From the NCBI GenBank assembly GCA_963835825.1, contig CAWIGZ010000002.1:124001-188000 (forward strand): 64,000 bases of DNA. Reading direction: 5' to 3'. Source of the DNA: JADGRB01 sp963835825. Its GTDB lineage: Bacteria > Myxococcota_A > Polyangia > Fen-1088. The notes under the pieces are model-generated. The model was not told the DNA's origin. It did not search any database and worked only from the letters and a program-made list of their open reading frames with translations. Shown here piece by piece: positions 55,673 through 64,000 of the stretch. Positions within the stretch are counted from its first letter, which is position 1. Each line of letters starts with the position of its first letter. The position numbers were made by a program, and so were the translations under genes.

Positions 55673-58600
55673 ATGACCATAGGTTTCCCCCAGCCTAGGG
55701 TGCGCGCGCTCGTCTCTCCCGAGGTTCACCCGGCGGTCCGCTCGGCTATTGTGGCGTCGATCTTCGCCGGGCTCATCGCTCTGTCGGGCGCGGGCTGTAG
55801 TGGGGGCGGCGGCAATCCGATGCACGCCGACGCGGGGACGCAGAAGGACATGGCCGGGGTTCAGCCGGGGACCGATTCGGGGGGGGCGGTCGATCGCCCG
55901 ACGATGCCGACGGGGCAGATTGGGCAGGCCTGCCAGACCGGGGCGGACTGCGCGTCGACCTTCTGCGCCGACGGCGTCTGCTGCAAGAGCGCCTGCACGG
56001 GAACCTGCCAGACCTGCGCGGCGGCCGGCAACGTCGGCACCTGCATCCCCGCCGACGTGGCGAGCGATCCCCGCAACGACTGCGCCGATCAGGGGGCGGC
56101 GAGCTGCGGCACCGACGGGTTCTGTGACGGCACGGGCGCCTGCGAAAAGTACGTCGCGGGGGTCGCCTGCCAGAGCGCCGGCTGCACCGGCTCGATGCTC
56201 ACGTTCGCCGGGCGCTGCGACGGCCTGGGGACCTGCAACGTCAAGCCGAGCCAGTCCTGCGCGCCGTACGTCTGCAACACGACCGGCGCCAACGTCGGCT
56301 CCTGCAAGACGGTGTGCACGGCCGACGCCGACTGCTCCGTCGGCAACAGCTGCAACAACGGGAGCTGCGGGCTCAAGCCCCCCGGCGCCAGCTGCGCCGC
56401 CGACGCGGACTGCATGTCGAGCCACTGCGCGCAGGGCGTCTGCTGCTCGACGACCTGCACCGGGACCTGCATGTCCTGCGCGGTCGCCAAGAGCGAGGGG
56501 ACCTGCATCGCGGTCCCCGTCGGTCAGGATCCGCTCGGCCAGTGCGCCGACCAGGGCGCCGCCAGCTGCCTGACGAACGGCTTCTGCGACGGCGCCGGCA
56601 AGTGCCAGAACTACCCGTCTGGCACCTCCTGCGGCGCCAACATGTGCACGGCCGGCACCGAGACGGCGGGCGGACGCTGCGACGGCAAAGGGACCTGCGT
56701 CGCCGGAGGGCTGTCGTCCTGCTCGCCCTACGTCTGCGGCGCCAGCGGCGATTGCAAGACCAGCTGCGCGACGACCGCCGACTGCGCGGCGGGGTTCGTC
56801 TGCAACGGGACCATCTGCGGCAAGAAGGTCAACGGCGTCACCTGCACCACGGCGACGGAGTGCGGCTCGGGCTACTGCGAGCAGGGCGTCTGCTGCAACA
56901 CCGGCTGCGAGGCGACCTGCCAGTCGTGCAACCTGAGCGCGGCGACGGCCGGAACGTGCACCAACGTGCCGGTGGGCCAGGACCCGCTCAACCAGTGCGC
57001 CGACGCCGGCGCCCCCACCTGCGGGACCAACGGCTCCTGCGACGGCGCGGGGAAGTGCCAGCTCTATTCGAGCGGGACGGTCTGCCTCGCCCAGAGCTGC
57101 GCGGTCTCCACGCTGACGGCCTCCAGCCGCTGTGACGGCGCGGGGAAGTGCGTGGCGGGGACGACGTCGACCTGCGCGCCTTACGTCTGTGGCGCGACGG
57201 CCTGCCTCACCACCTGCGGCGGGAACACCGACTGCACCACGCCCAACGTCTGCACGGCGTCGAGCTGCGGCAAGTACCCGATCGGCTCGGCCTGCGCGGC
57301 CAACAGCGACTGCAACTCCAACTTCTGCGCGCAGGGCTACTGCTGCAACACCGCCTGCACGGGGACCTGCCAGTCGTGCGCGCTGACCAACAGCATCGGG
57401 ACCTGCACCAACGTCCCGTCGGGCCAGGACCCGCTCTCCCAGTGCGCCGATGCGGGCGCCACCAGCTGCGGCAACAACGGCTTCTGCAGCGGCGCGGGCG
57501 CTTGCCAGAAGTACGCGGCGGGGACGCAGTGCGCGGCGGCGACCTGCACGGGGTCGACTTACGCGCCGGCGGCCGTCTGCAACGGCACGGGGACGTGCAC
57601 GCCGCCGACCAGCACCTCGTGTGGCGCGTACGCCTGCGACACGACCAGCAAGGTCTGCAAGATCACGTGCACGGTCGACGGCGACTGCACGGCGCCCAAC
57701 ATCTGCAACGCCGGCACCTGCACGCTCGCGCCGCTCGGCCACGCCTGCACGGCCGCCGCGGCCTGCGCCTCCGGTCTCTGCCAGCAAGGCGTCTGCTGCG
57801 CCTCGACCTGCTCGGGGACCTGCGCGTCGTGCGCGCTGGCCGGCACGCTCGGGACCTGCACGAACGTCACGGCGGGGACCGATCCGCTCAACGCCTGCGC
57901 CGACGCCACCGCAGCCACCTGCGGCACCGACGGGACCTGCGACGGCAGCGGCAAGTGCCGCCTCTACGCTTCGGGAATCGTCTGCGCCGCCCAGAGCTGC
58001 TCCGGCTCGACCTACACGCCGACCCGCACCTGCGACGGGACCGGCGTCTGCAAGGCCGTCAGCTCATCGCTCTGCACGCCCTACGCGTGCGACACCACGC
58101 TCAACACCTGCAAGACCAGCTGCGGCGCGACCACCGACTGCGCGTCCCCGAACACTTGCAACACGACGACCAACAGCTGCGGGCTGCTGTCGACCGGCGC
58201 CACGTGCACGGCCGACGCCATGTGCAACTCCGGCCACTGCGCGCAGGGCGTCTGCTGCGCGACGACCTGCACCGCCAACTGCTCGTCGTGCGCGCTCGCC
58301 GGCTCGCTCGGCACCTGCATCGCCGTCCCCGCCGGCCAGGATCCGCTCAACCAGTGCACCGACGGCGGCGCCGCCGCCTGCGGGCTCAACGGCTTCTGCG
58401 ACGGCAGCGGCGCCTGTCAGAAGTACGCCAGCGGAACTCAGTGCATCGCCCAGAGCTGCGCCACCTCGACCTACCATCCCGCCTCGACCTGCAACACCTC
58501 CGGCACCTGCGTGACCCCCTCGACCAGCTCCTGCACCCCCTTCATCTGCGGCACCAACGCCTGCAAGACCACCTGCACCGCCGACACCGACTGCATCTCG

Positions 58601-59160
58601 GCCGCGTACATGTGCGCCGGCGGCAGCTGCATCCAGGCCGTGAACATCACCGTCAAGACTCAGCAACGCCGACACGCCGGCGAACACGCAGTGGCGTCTA
58701 CTTCGACCTCCAGATCACCAACAACGGCACGACGGCGATCCCGACTGTCGCAGCTCACGGGTCGCTACTGGTACACGCTGGGACGAGTCGACGAGCACAG
58801 CGTCACCCAGAGCGGCGTCACGCGCACGTACCGCTTGAACATCATCGGGCGACGAGCCTGCGGCGAGCATCACCGGATCAGCTTCGCCGCGGTTGAGCAC
58901 GCCGCGTGACCGGATGCCGATCTACTACTTCGCAGTTCGGATTCTCGACGGCGGCCGGCAGCCTCGCCGCGGGGGCGACGCGCGAGTTCGAGCTCGGCTT
59001 CCACAAGAACGACTACTCCATGCTTACACGCAGACGAACGACTACTCGTACAACGCCTCCACGACCTACTCGACGGCCACCAAGGTGACCGTCTACATCA
59101 CGACCACCAACGGCACCGCCCTCGTCTACGGCACCGAGCCGATGTACGAGCCGCGAAACC
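55673..59160 (+). CDS. cysteine-rich repeat lipoprotein with C-terminal CBM3 (frameshifted end)
   Basis: This secreted protein is about 1160 residues, with signal SAIVASIFAGLIALSGAGC (lipobox SGAGC). Six tandem Cys-rich units of about 145-150 residues span roughly residues 95-975. Each has the form GVCC..TCTGTC.SCA, then GTC..VP.GQDPL.QCAD, then CGTNGFCDG.GKCQ.Y..GT.C, then CDG.GTC, then C.PYVC, and ends SG.CAQ. After frame changes near 58665 and 58730 a family 3 cellulose-binding module follows: YFDLQITNNGTTAIP, YWYTL, FSTAAGSLAAGATREFELGF and TVYITTTNGTALVYGTEP. The exact stop is not fixed because of at least six indels after 58660. Expected role: cell-surface binding to cellulose-like glycans. 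Confidence 0.7.
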
Positions 59161-59249
59161 TGGCAGCAGCCGCGGATCGGAGCCGCCGAAGCCGAGCTCC
59201 TCCGACTCGGCGAGGCCCGGCGAAGCGGAGCGAAGCCTCGACCAGAGGC

Positions 59250-59363
59250 GGGCGTGGGCAGGGGTGTCCTCTCTCCGCCGCGAGCTCGCAGGCCGCTCTG
59301 ATCGTTCGCGGCCGAGGATTCCTTCTCGCGAGCGGCGGAGAGAGGACACCCCTGCCCGCGCCC
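59250..59363. repeat. large inverted repeat with nested hairpin
   Basis: Arms 59256-59280 and 59333-59357 are a perfect 25-bp inverted repeat (GGGCAGGGGTGTCCTC.. against ..GAGGACACCCCTGCCC). One G-T pair and further matches extend it to about 31 bp. The loop holds a second hairpin, GGCCGC (59291-59296) with GCGGCC (59308-59313). It lies where the Cys-rich/CBM3 gene and the convergent STAS gene end. It could be a bidirectional terminator or a palindromic repeat element that also occurs elsewhere in the genome. Confidence 0.8.
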
Positions 59364-59392
59364 CCCCGCCGGAAGTGGCGAGCGGAGCCGCG

Positions 59393-59779
59393 CTACGACT
59401 TGGCGATCTCGATCGTGACCAGGTTCGGCGCGAACGCGCGCAGCGCCTGCAAGCTGCGCGACTGCCACTGCGCGCCCGGATCGCTGAGGAAGCGAATGCG
59501 GTAGTGATCGTCGGTGCGCTCGTCCACCTGGGCGATCCAGCGGACGAACTCCTTGAGGCACGACGAGTTCATGAACGCCAGCTCGCGGAAGTCCGCGACC
59601 ACTTCGCCCATGTGCCCGCGACGGGCCTCGTCATCGATGGAGTCCAGGAATGGCCCGAGGGGCGCGTTGACCCGCAGGTCGGCGTTCCCCCACAGGCGCA
59701 TCACCAGCGCGTGGCCGTCGACGGCCGCCGTCGCTTCGAACTCCGTGTCTTTGATCCCGGTAATCTGCACCGCCGCCAT
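59393..59779 (-). CDS. STAS-like (slr1659-type) regulatory protein
   Basis: This 128-residue single-domain protein has EATAAVDGHALVMRLWGNAD, then VVADFRELAFMNSSCLKEFV with the conserved Asn-Ser-Ser-Cys motif where anti-sigma-antagonist proteins carry the phosphorylatable Ser, and RWIAQVDERTDDHYRIRFL. Slr1659-type STAS proteins commonly work with Ser/Thr kinases or SpoIIE-type phosphatases. It lies just downstream of a Ser/Thr kinase on the same strand (46-nt gap), so co-transcription and phosphorylation by that kinase are plausible. Confidence 0.75.
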   Translation of the reverse strand: MAAVQITGIKDTEFEATAAVDGHALVMRLWGNADLRVNAPLGPFLDSIDDEARRGHMGEVVADFRELAFMNSSCLKEFVRWIAQVDERTDDHYRIRFLSDPGAQWQSRSLQALRAFAPNLVTIEIAKS

Positions 59780-59825
59780 TTAAGGCTTTAAGTCTACACG
59801 CCCGGAAAACAACCGGTCAAATGAC

Positions 59826-61643
59826 TCACTCAAACGGGTCGGCTTTCTTTTCGCCTGACTTGCCCCCTGACGCGCCGGAGGCTGGAGGTCCATCGTCCGC
59901 AGGTGCCTTGGCGGTCGCGCCCTCCTCGTGTCGGACATGGCGGCGCCTGGGGAGGGGATGGCTGGGACCTTTGCTCGGCTTCTGGGCAACCGCGGGGGCC
60001 GTTGCGGCGGCGCTCCCGGGGGCGGTGACCGGCTTCGCCGGGATGCCGCCGGGAGCCACCGCGGGAGTCGGAGCGGGGCTCGCGGCACCAGCCGGGGCGG
60101 TGGTCGGGGCACCGGCTGGAGCGGTCGTCGGGGGGACGGCCTCGGCCGGTGCTGCGCCCGGCAGCGGCGCGGGCGCCTCCGACCTCGGGGGCACGGTCGC
60201 CGCCGCCGGGGCAGGGGGGGCCGGCGGTGACGACATCGTCGTGGTTGCCGCCAGCGGAGGCGGGCGGTCACGCGGGGCGGTCGTCCCCTGGCCTCGCGTC
60301 AACATCCAGGCGCCGTAGCCGGTGATCGCCACCAGCACGATGAGGCCGCCGTAGACCCAGAGGCGATCGCGTTTGCTGCTCGGGACGATCGTCGAGGGCG
60401 AAGACGGCAAGGACGGCGAAGACGGCAACGTCTGGGCCGCCTGACTGGCCGCCCCTCGGCTGCGCACGGTCTGGCTTCTGACGTCGCTGCCGGCGCGCAC
60501 GCCCGACGTCGACAGGCCCGGGCGCAGCGCCATCGTCGGCCCCTGCGTCGGCGGCTCGGCCCCGGGCGTCTCGATCCGCGGACGCCGCTCGCCGCGATCG
60601 ACCTCCATGTCGAGCGCGGCCGTCGCCGTCTTGCGCCACTGCAGAAACTCCGCGGCGAACAGCCCCTTCATGTAGCTGGCGACCTGCAGCGGGCTGAACC
60701 CTTCGTGGCTGAAGGCGAACCGCTCCAGCGCCTGGGCCATCTCGTGGGCGCTGGCGAACCGGGCGTCTCGCCGCTTGCGCAGCGCGCGCATCACCACGGC
60801 GTCCAGCTCCGGGGGGACGTCGGCCACCTCCGACGGACGGGGGATGGGATCGTCGAGGATCGCCCGCATCGTGGCCAGCTCGGTCTCGCGGCGGTAGAGC
60901 CGCCGGCCGGTCAGCACCTCCCAGAGCACGACCCCCAGCGCGAACACGTCGGCCCGGTGATCGACGTCCTCGGCCGACGCCTGCTCGGGCGACATGTACT
61001 CGATCTTCCCCTTGAGACCTCCGGGGCTGGTGTGGGCGACGCGGCCGAACGCGCGCGCGACGCCGAAGTCGATCAGCTTCACCGCCCCCTCGAAGGAGAC
61101 GAGGACGTTCTGGGGCGAGACGTCGCGGTGCACGACGCCGAGCGACCGGCCGTCGCCGTCGGTGAGCGCGTGGGCGTAACCGAGCCCGCTCGCCGCCTGG
61201 GCGATGATGTAGGCCGCCAGCGCCGGGCTGGGCGGGCGCCGCTCGCGGGTGGCCTTGCGGAGGACCGCCGAGAGCGGCTTGCCCTGCACGAGCTCCATCG
61301 CCAGGAAGTACTCCTCGCCGTCGTGGCCGACCTCGATGATGCGCACCACGTTCGGGTGGTCGAGCAGCGCCGCCAGTCGCGCCTCGTCGAGGAACATCCC
61401 GATGAACTGCCGGTTGGAGGCGAGGTGCGGAAGGATCCGCTTCACGACCAGCAGGGTGCGGTAGCCGGGCAGCTCGCCCGACAGCGCCAGATAGACTTCC
61501 GCCATTCCGCCTGTCGCGAGGCGTCCGATGATTTGAAAGCGCCCCAGGCTCCTGACCGCGTCGTCCATCCGAGAGTGGGAGAGCCGCCCGCCCTGGCGGT
61601 GATCGGAGGGCGTACCAACGGTCATCTTCGCATTCAAGTCCAC
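59826..61643 (-). CDS. Ser/Thr protein kinase, membrane-anchored (PknB-like)
   Basis: This 605-residue protein has its kinase domain at about 35-300. It contains the Gly-rich loop GRLATGGMAEVYLA, catalytic Lys68 (VVKRIL), VHRDVSPQNVLVS with Asp174, DFG at 192-194, the activation and APE-like segment GKIEYMSPEQASAEDVDHRA, and FALGVVLWEVLTGRRLYRR. HRDVSPQN is typical of myxobacterial kinases. One membrane segment (LWVYGGLIVLVAITGYGAW) is followed by a periplasmic Pro/Ala-rich tail with no domain. The start could also be at MTVG (residue 7) or MDDAV (residue 26). It is divergent from the lipoprotein at 61859. Confidence 0.9.
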   Translation of the reverse strand: MDLNAKMTVGTPSDHRQGGRLSHSRMDDAVRSLGRFQIIGRLATGGMAEVYLALSGELPGYRTLLVVKRILPHLASNRQFIGMFLDEARLAALLDHPNVVRIIEVGHDGEEYFLAMELVQGKPLSAVLRKATRERRPPSPALAAYIIAQAASGLGYAHALTDGDGRSLGVVHRDVSPQNVLVSFEGAVKLIDFGVARAFGRVAHTSPGGLKGKIEYMSPEQASAEDVDHRADVFALGVVLWEVLTGRRLYRRETELATMRAILDDPIPRPSEVADVPPELDAVVMRALRKRRDARFASAHEMAQALERFAFSHEGFSPLQVASYMKGLFAAEFLQWRKTATAALDMEVDRGERRPRIETPGAEPPTQGPTMALRPGLSTSGVRAGSDVRSQTVRSRGAASQAAQTLPSSPSLPSSPSTIVPSSKRDRLWVYGGLIVLVAITGYGAWMLTRGQGTTAPRDRPPPLAATTTMSSPPAPPAPAAATVPPRSEAPAPLPGAAPAEAVPPTTAPAGAPTTAPAGAASPAPTPAVAPGGIPAKPVTAPGSAAATAPAVAQKPSKGPSHPLPRRRHVRHEEGATAKAPADDGPPASGASGGKSGEKKADPFE

Positions 61644-61746
61644 CAGCTTCGCCGAGTGTGGTCAAGTTACCGTAGGGTCAAGAAATCAATCTTGGCGGAT
61701 ACTGGCGGCTCACGGCGCACATTAGATGACACCTCGGCGAGGTTTC

Positions 61747-61767
61747 GAGGCACCTCCGAGGCACCTG
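61747..61767. promoter_or_regulatory. 11-bp-spaced direct repeat in divergent promoter region
   Basis: CGAGGCACCT occurs twice (61747-61756 and 61758-61767), starts 11 bp apart, about one helical turn. ACCTCGGCGAGGT, an inverted repeat, lies directly upstream. The site is between the divergent Ser/Thr kinase and lipoprotein genes. A TATAAT hexamer at 61829-61834 could be the -10 of the lipoprotein gene, but no good -35 is visible. Confidence 0.35.
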
Positions 61768-61858
61768 GAAACGCGTTGGAGGAGGCTCGGACGCCCCTTC
61801 GGGGGATGGCGGCTTTGGCGAATCCAGATATAATCGAGGCTTTTCGGGGAGATAGATC

Positions 61859-63799
61859 GTGAGCACAAGAGCTTATGTAGGGGTCTCTAGGCGGTTCTTC
61901 GAGATCACGGCGCTGGTTGGCCTGTTGGCCGGCGCCGGTTGCGCCGGCGTGAAGCCGGTCGCCACCAGCGGCACCGGCGGCAGCTCCTCCAGGGGCGGCT
62001 CATTTGGGACCGGCGGCGTCTCGACCGGGAGCGGCGGGTCGAGCGTCATCACGCCGACCGGCTGCAACGGCCCCTGCACCGACTTCGAGCCGACGGCCAG
62101 CAACCCCAATCCGATCTTCCAGGTGGGCGTCCCCACCGACGTGACGGGCATGTTCGGAAACCCGAGCGGTTCCGGTCCGTGCGTCACCGAGCCCGAGGAG
62201 GGATCCCTGTTTCCGGACAACTGGCTACCGCCTCGGGTGCACGTTCCGGGGAACAGCGGCTACTTGAAGATCACCTTCCACGCCGACATGGAATCGACGG
62301 ATCTGGTCGCCTATGCGCAGGGCGACAGCTGGGCGCTGCCGAAACCGATCTGGCAAAATCTCGCCGCCCATATCAACGAGCAAAACATCACCGTGACCGT
62401 TCAGACCCCGAGCGGTGGCGCGACCAGCGTGAACTTTCAGATCGCACCCGTCGGCGCCGGCGGCAGCATGGTGTTCTGGTCGATGGATCCGATGGCGGTC
62501 GGCAAGGATCTCTCCACCGTCACGAACCTGACCACGATCAAGAACGATTCATTCCTCGACGGGTTCACCGTCGGTGACGACTCGACGCTCTTTCAATCGA
62601 GCGGGACGCCGGCCCTCGCGATCACGGACGTGAAGCAGCAGGTCGCGAAGCAGGACGGCTCTACGCAGGCGTCCCACTGCATCGGCTGCCACGTAGGGAC
62701 GCCGGACGGAAACTACGTCGGGTTCGTCGATGGGTGGCCGTGGGGAGGCGCGTTTGCCAACATCCAGGCGAGCACCAAGGGGCAGACCATCCCCACCTAC
62801 GCAGGTGCGAGTTGCACGAACTGGAACACCTGCACCGGTTCGCGCACTTACGTCCAGTACCCCTGGATGGGCGGAATGGCCTTCTCGCAGGCTCACTGGT
62901 CGACGGGCGACCAGATCGCGATCGTCGCCGCGCAGATGCCGACCAGCGATCTGACGATGCCCTGGAACACCGACGACTACCAACTGGGCAACCTCGTCTG
63001 GGTAGACACCGAGTCCTCGGCGATCACGATGAACAACGGGCAGCCGTTCCCCACGCGCGGCGCGGCCTTCGATTACATGCAGCACACGGGAGATCTCGGG
63101 GGGGTCGCCTTCCCTACCTGGAGCAACGACGGCACCACGATCGTTTACTCCTCGACCCCGGTGGGCTGCTCCGGACAAAACTGCACACCGGGTGACAAGG
63201 ACGGGCGTCTGAACGTGGGGCATACCGATCTCTACTCAGTTCAGTACAACAACCGCGCTGGCGGCGCGGCTACGTTGGTCCCGGGCGGATCGTCGTCGGC
63301 TCTCGAGGAGTACTATCCGGCGTTCGCGCCGGACGATTCGATGCTGGCTTTCACGGCGGTCCAGGCGGGACAGGTCATGTACGCCAATCCGATCGCCGAG
63401 CTCTACGTGACTCCGTTCGCGACTCCGTCCGGCCTGTCGGGCGCTCAGGCGATTCGCCTCAACGCCAACGATCCGCCGAAATGCACCGGTCTCGCGAGCC
63501 CCGGGATCAACAATCACTGGGCCAAGTGGTCTCCGACCGTCGGAAGCGCCAACAACAAGAGTTACTACTGGTTGATCTTCTCGTCGAACCGATACAACCC
63601 GAAGCAGATGACGGTGACGAACGGCACCATGACGAACACCGTTTACGTCTCGCAGCTCTACATGACGGCGATCGTCAAAAACGAGCTCGGGTACAGCACC
63701 TATCCGGCGATCTATCTCTACAATCAGCCGGCCAACCGCCTCAACACCACCCCCGCGTGGCAAGACTTCAACATCCCGATCGTCATCGACAAGCCGTAG
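61859..63799 (+). CDS. secreted lipoprotein with propeller-like repeats and a CxxCH motif
   Basis: This 646-residue protein starts at GTG 61859, with signal FFEITALVGLLAGAGC (lipobox AGAGC) and a short GTGG-type linker. The N-terminal part (PIFQVGVPTDVTGMFGN, NWLPPRVHVPGNSGYLKITF, MVFWSMDPMAVGKDLS) is beta-rich. Near residue 278 HCIGCHVGTPDG contains CxxCH, a single covalent haem c motif. The second half has TolB-like strands (GGVAFPTWSNDGTTIVYSS, YYPAFAPDDSMLAFTAVQ, NNHWAKWSPTVG, YYWLIFSSNRYNPK). Similar myxobacterial proteins exist, but I know no function. It lies just before a GH2-like gene on the same strand. Confidence 0.7.
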   Translation: MSTRAYVGVSRRFFEITALVGLLAGAGCAGVKPVATSGTGGSSSRGGSFGTGGVSTGSGGSSVITPTGCNGPCTDFEPTASNPNPIFQVGVPTDVTGMFGNPSGSGPCVTEPEEGSLFPDNWLPPRVHVPGNSGYLKITFHADMESTDLVAYAQGDSWALPKPIWQNLAAHINEQNITVTVQTPSGGATSVNFQIAPVGAGGSMVFWSMDPMAVGKDLSTVTNLTTIKNDSFLDGFTVGDDSTLFQSSGTPALAITDVKQQVAKQDGSTQASHCIGCHVGTPDGNYVGFVDGWPWGGAFANIQASTKGQTIPTYAGASCTNWNTCTGSRTYVQYPWMGGMAFSQAHWSTGDQIAIVAAQMPTSDLTMPWNTDDYQLGNLVWVDTESSAITMNNGQPFPTRGAAFDYMQHTGDLGGVAFPTWSNDGTTIVYSSTPVGCSGQNCTPGDKDGRLNVGHTDLYSVQYNNRAGGAATLVPGGSSSALEEYYPAFAPDDSMLAFTAVQAGQVMYANPIAELYVTPFATPSGLSGAQAIRLNANDPPKCTGLASPGINNHWAKWSPTVGSANNKSYYWLIFSSNRYNPKQMTVTNGTMTNTVYVSQLYMTAIVKNELGYSTYPAIYLYNQPANRLNTTPAWQDFNIPIVIDKP

Positions 63800-63801
63800 C
63801 G

Positions 63802-64000
63802 CTGGCGATCTTCGCGGCGATCGCCCTGTCGATCGCCGCGCCGGCGCGTGCACCCGAGGCCTCGACCAGGCGAGGCCAACAGGCCCTCCCGCAGATGGAT
63901 CTCGGTCAGACGCTCGCTTTCGGTCCCTGGTCGTTGCGGGCGGTGAACGGACCGGCCGGGTTCGGGGATTGGATCCCGGCCGAGGTGCCCGGGTGCGTCC
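63802..64000 (+). CDS. GH2-like (beta-mannosidase-type) enzyme, N-terminal fragment
   Basis: The frame from about 63802 encodes a hydrophobic signal-like stretch (LAIFAAIALSIAAPARA), then MDLGQTLAFGPWSLRAVNG, then FGDWIPAEVPGCV at the window end. The W-x-P-A-x-V-P-G-C-V motif is typical of the N-terminal sugar-binding domain of beta-mannosidase/GH2 enzymes. No ATG, GTG or TTG begins the signal-like part in this frame, so the true start may be a CTG at 63802, the ATG at 63895, or be hidden by an indel. The gene continues beyond the window. Confidence 0.5.
   Translation, partial: MAIFAAIALSIAAPARAPEASTRRGQQALPQMDLGQTLAFGPWSLRAVNGPAGFGDWIPAEVPGCV

Noticed and set aside
61829..61834. TATAAT as a housekeeping promoter for the lipoprotein at 61859
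   Set aside because: No matching -35 hexamer at 16-18 bp; kept only as a remark.

Overview
The window is very GC-rich with strong G/C bias at third codon positions. It carries many lipoproteins whose lipobox is followed by Gly/Thr/Ser-rich linkers, MYXO-CTERM-like C-terminal tails, HRDVSPQN-type Ser/Thr kinases, an NtrC-type regulator, ECF sigma factors and secreted glycan-active proteins. This points to a predatory or biomass-degrading member of the Myxococcota (deltaproteobacterial lineage). It reads like a metagenome-derived contig. Many otherwise well-conserved genes carry single extra bases, very dense in the first 1.7 kb. The extra base usually sits beside a wobble base and usually gives the other synonymous codon, so I treat these genes as probably intact in the living organism.

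Layout. 1-3388: sulfate ABC transporter (sbp end, cysT, cysW; cysA convergent). 3572-12376: eight-gene operon of SDR oxidoreductase, LarA-like nickel epimerase, PfkB kinase, 6-phosphogluconate dehydrogenase, UxaE-type epimerase, G6P dehydrogenase, ribose-5-P isomerase and HAD hydrolase. Read as a pathway, it can carry hexuronates through mannonate and gluconate into the pentose phosphate pathway. 12378-17867: lyase-like lipoprotein, ECF sigma pair, secreted glycoside hydrolase. 17897-20817: pyruvate kinase, KirBac channel, HAD phosphatase. 20864-22577: radical SAM/SPASM enzyme translationally coupled to a small zinc-ribbon lipoprotein with two repeated IYG motifs. 22831-26498: ECF sigma/anti-sigma pair, envelope protein, Spy-like protein.

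26570-43537: an MdtABC-type RND efflux operon, a divergent two-component system with a sigma-54 activator, and two tandem Agd3-like (CBM87/CE18-type) secreted deacetylases. The efflux operon and both deacetylases have sigma-54 -24/-12 promoters and share an ACCG-N2-CGGT motif, so the block looks like one local sigma-54 regulon.

43573-64000: bioA; lipoproteins; a peptidase-MA/beta-propeller/beta-barrel protein; OsmC; a MerR-TPR regulator; Ku; DUF72; an FHA-GGDEF cyclase; aat; a KGG-repeat stress protein; a SlyD-like isomerase; a six-repeat cysteine-rich protein ending in a CBM3; a STAS protein; a Ser/Thr kinase; a beta-propeller-like lipoprotein; and the start of a GH2-like enzyme cut by the window end. 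No rRNA, tRNA, insertion sequence or CRISPR array was seen.
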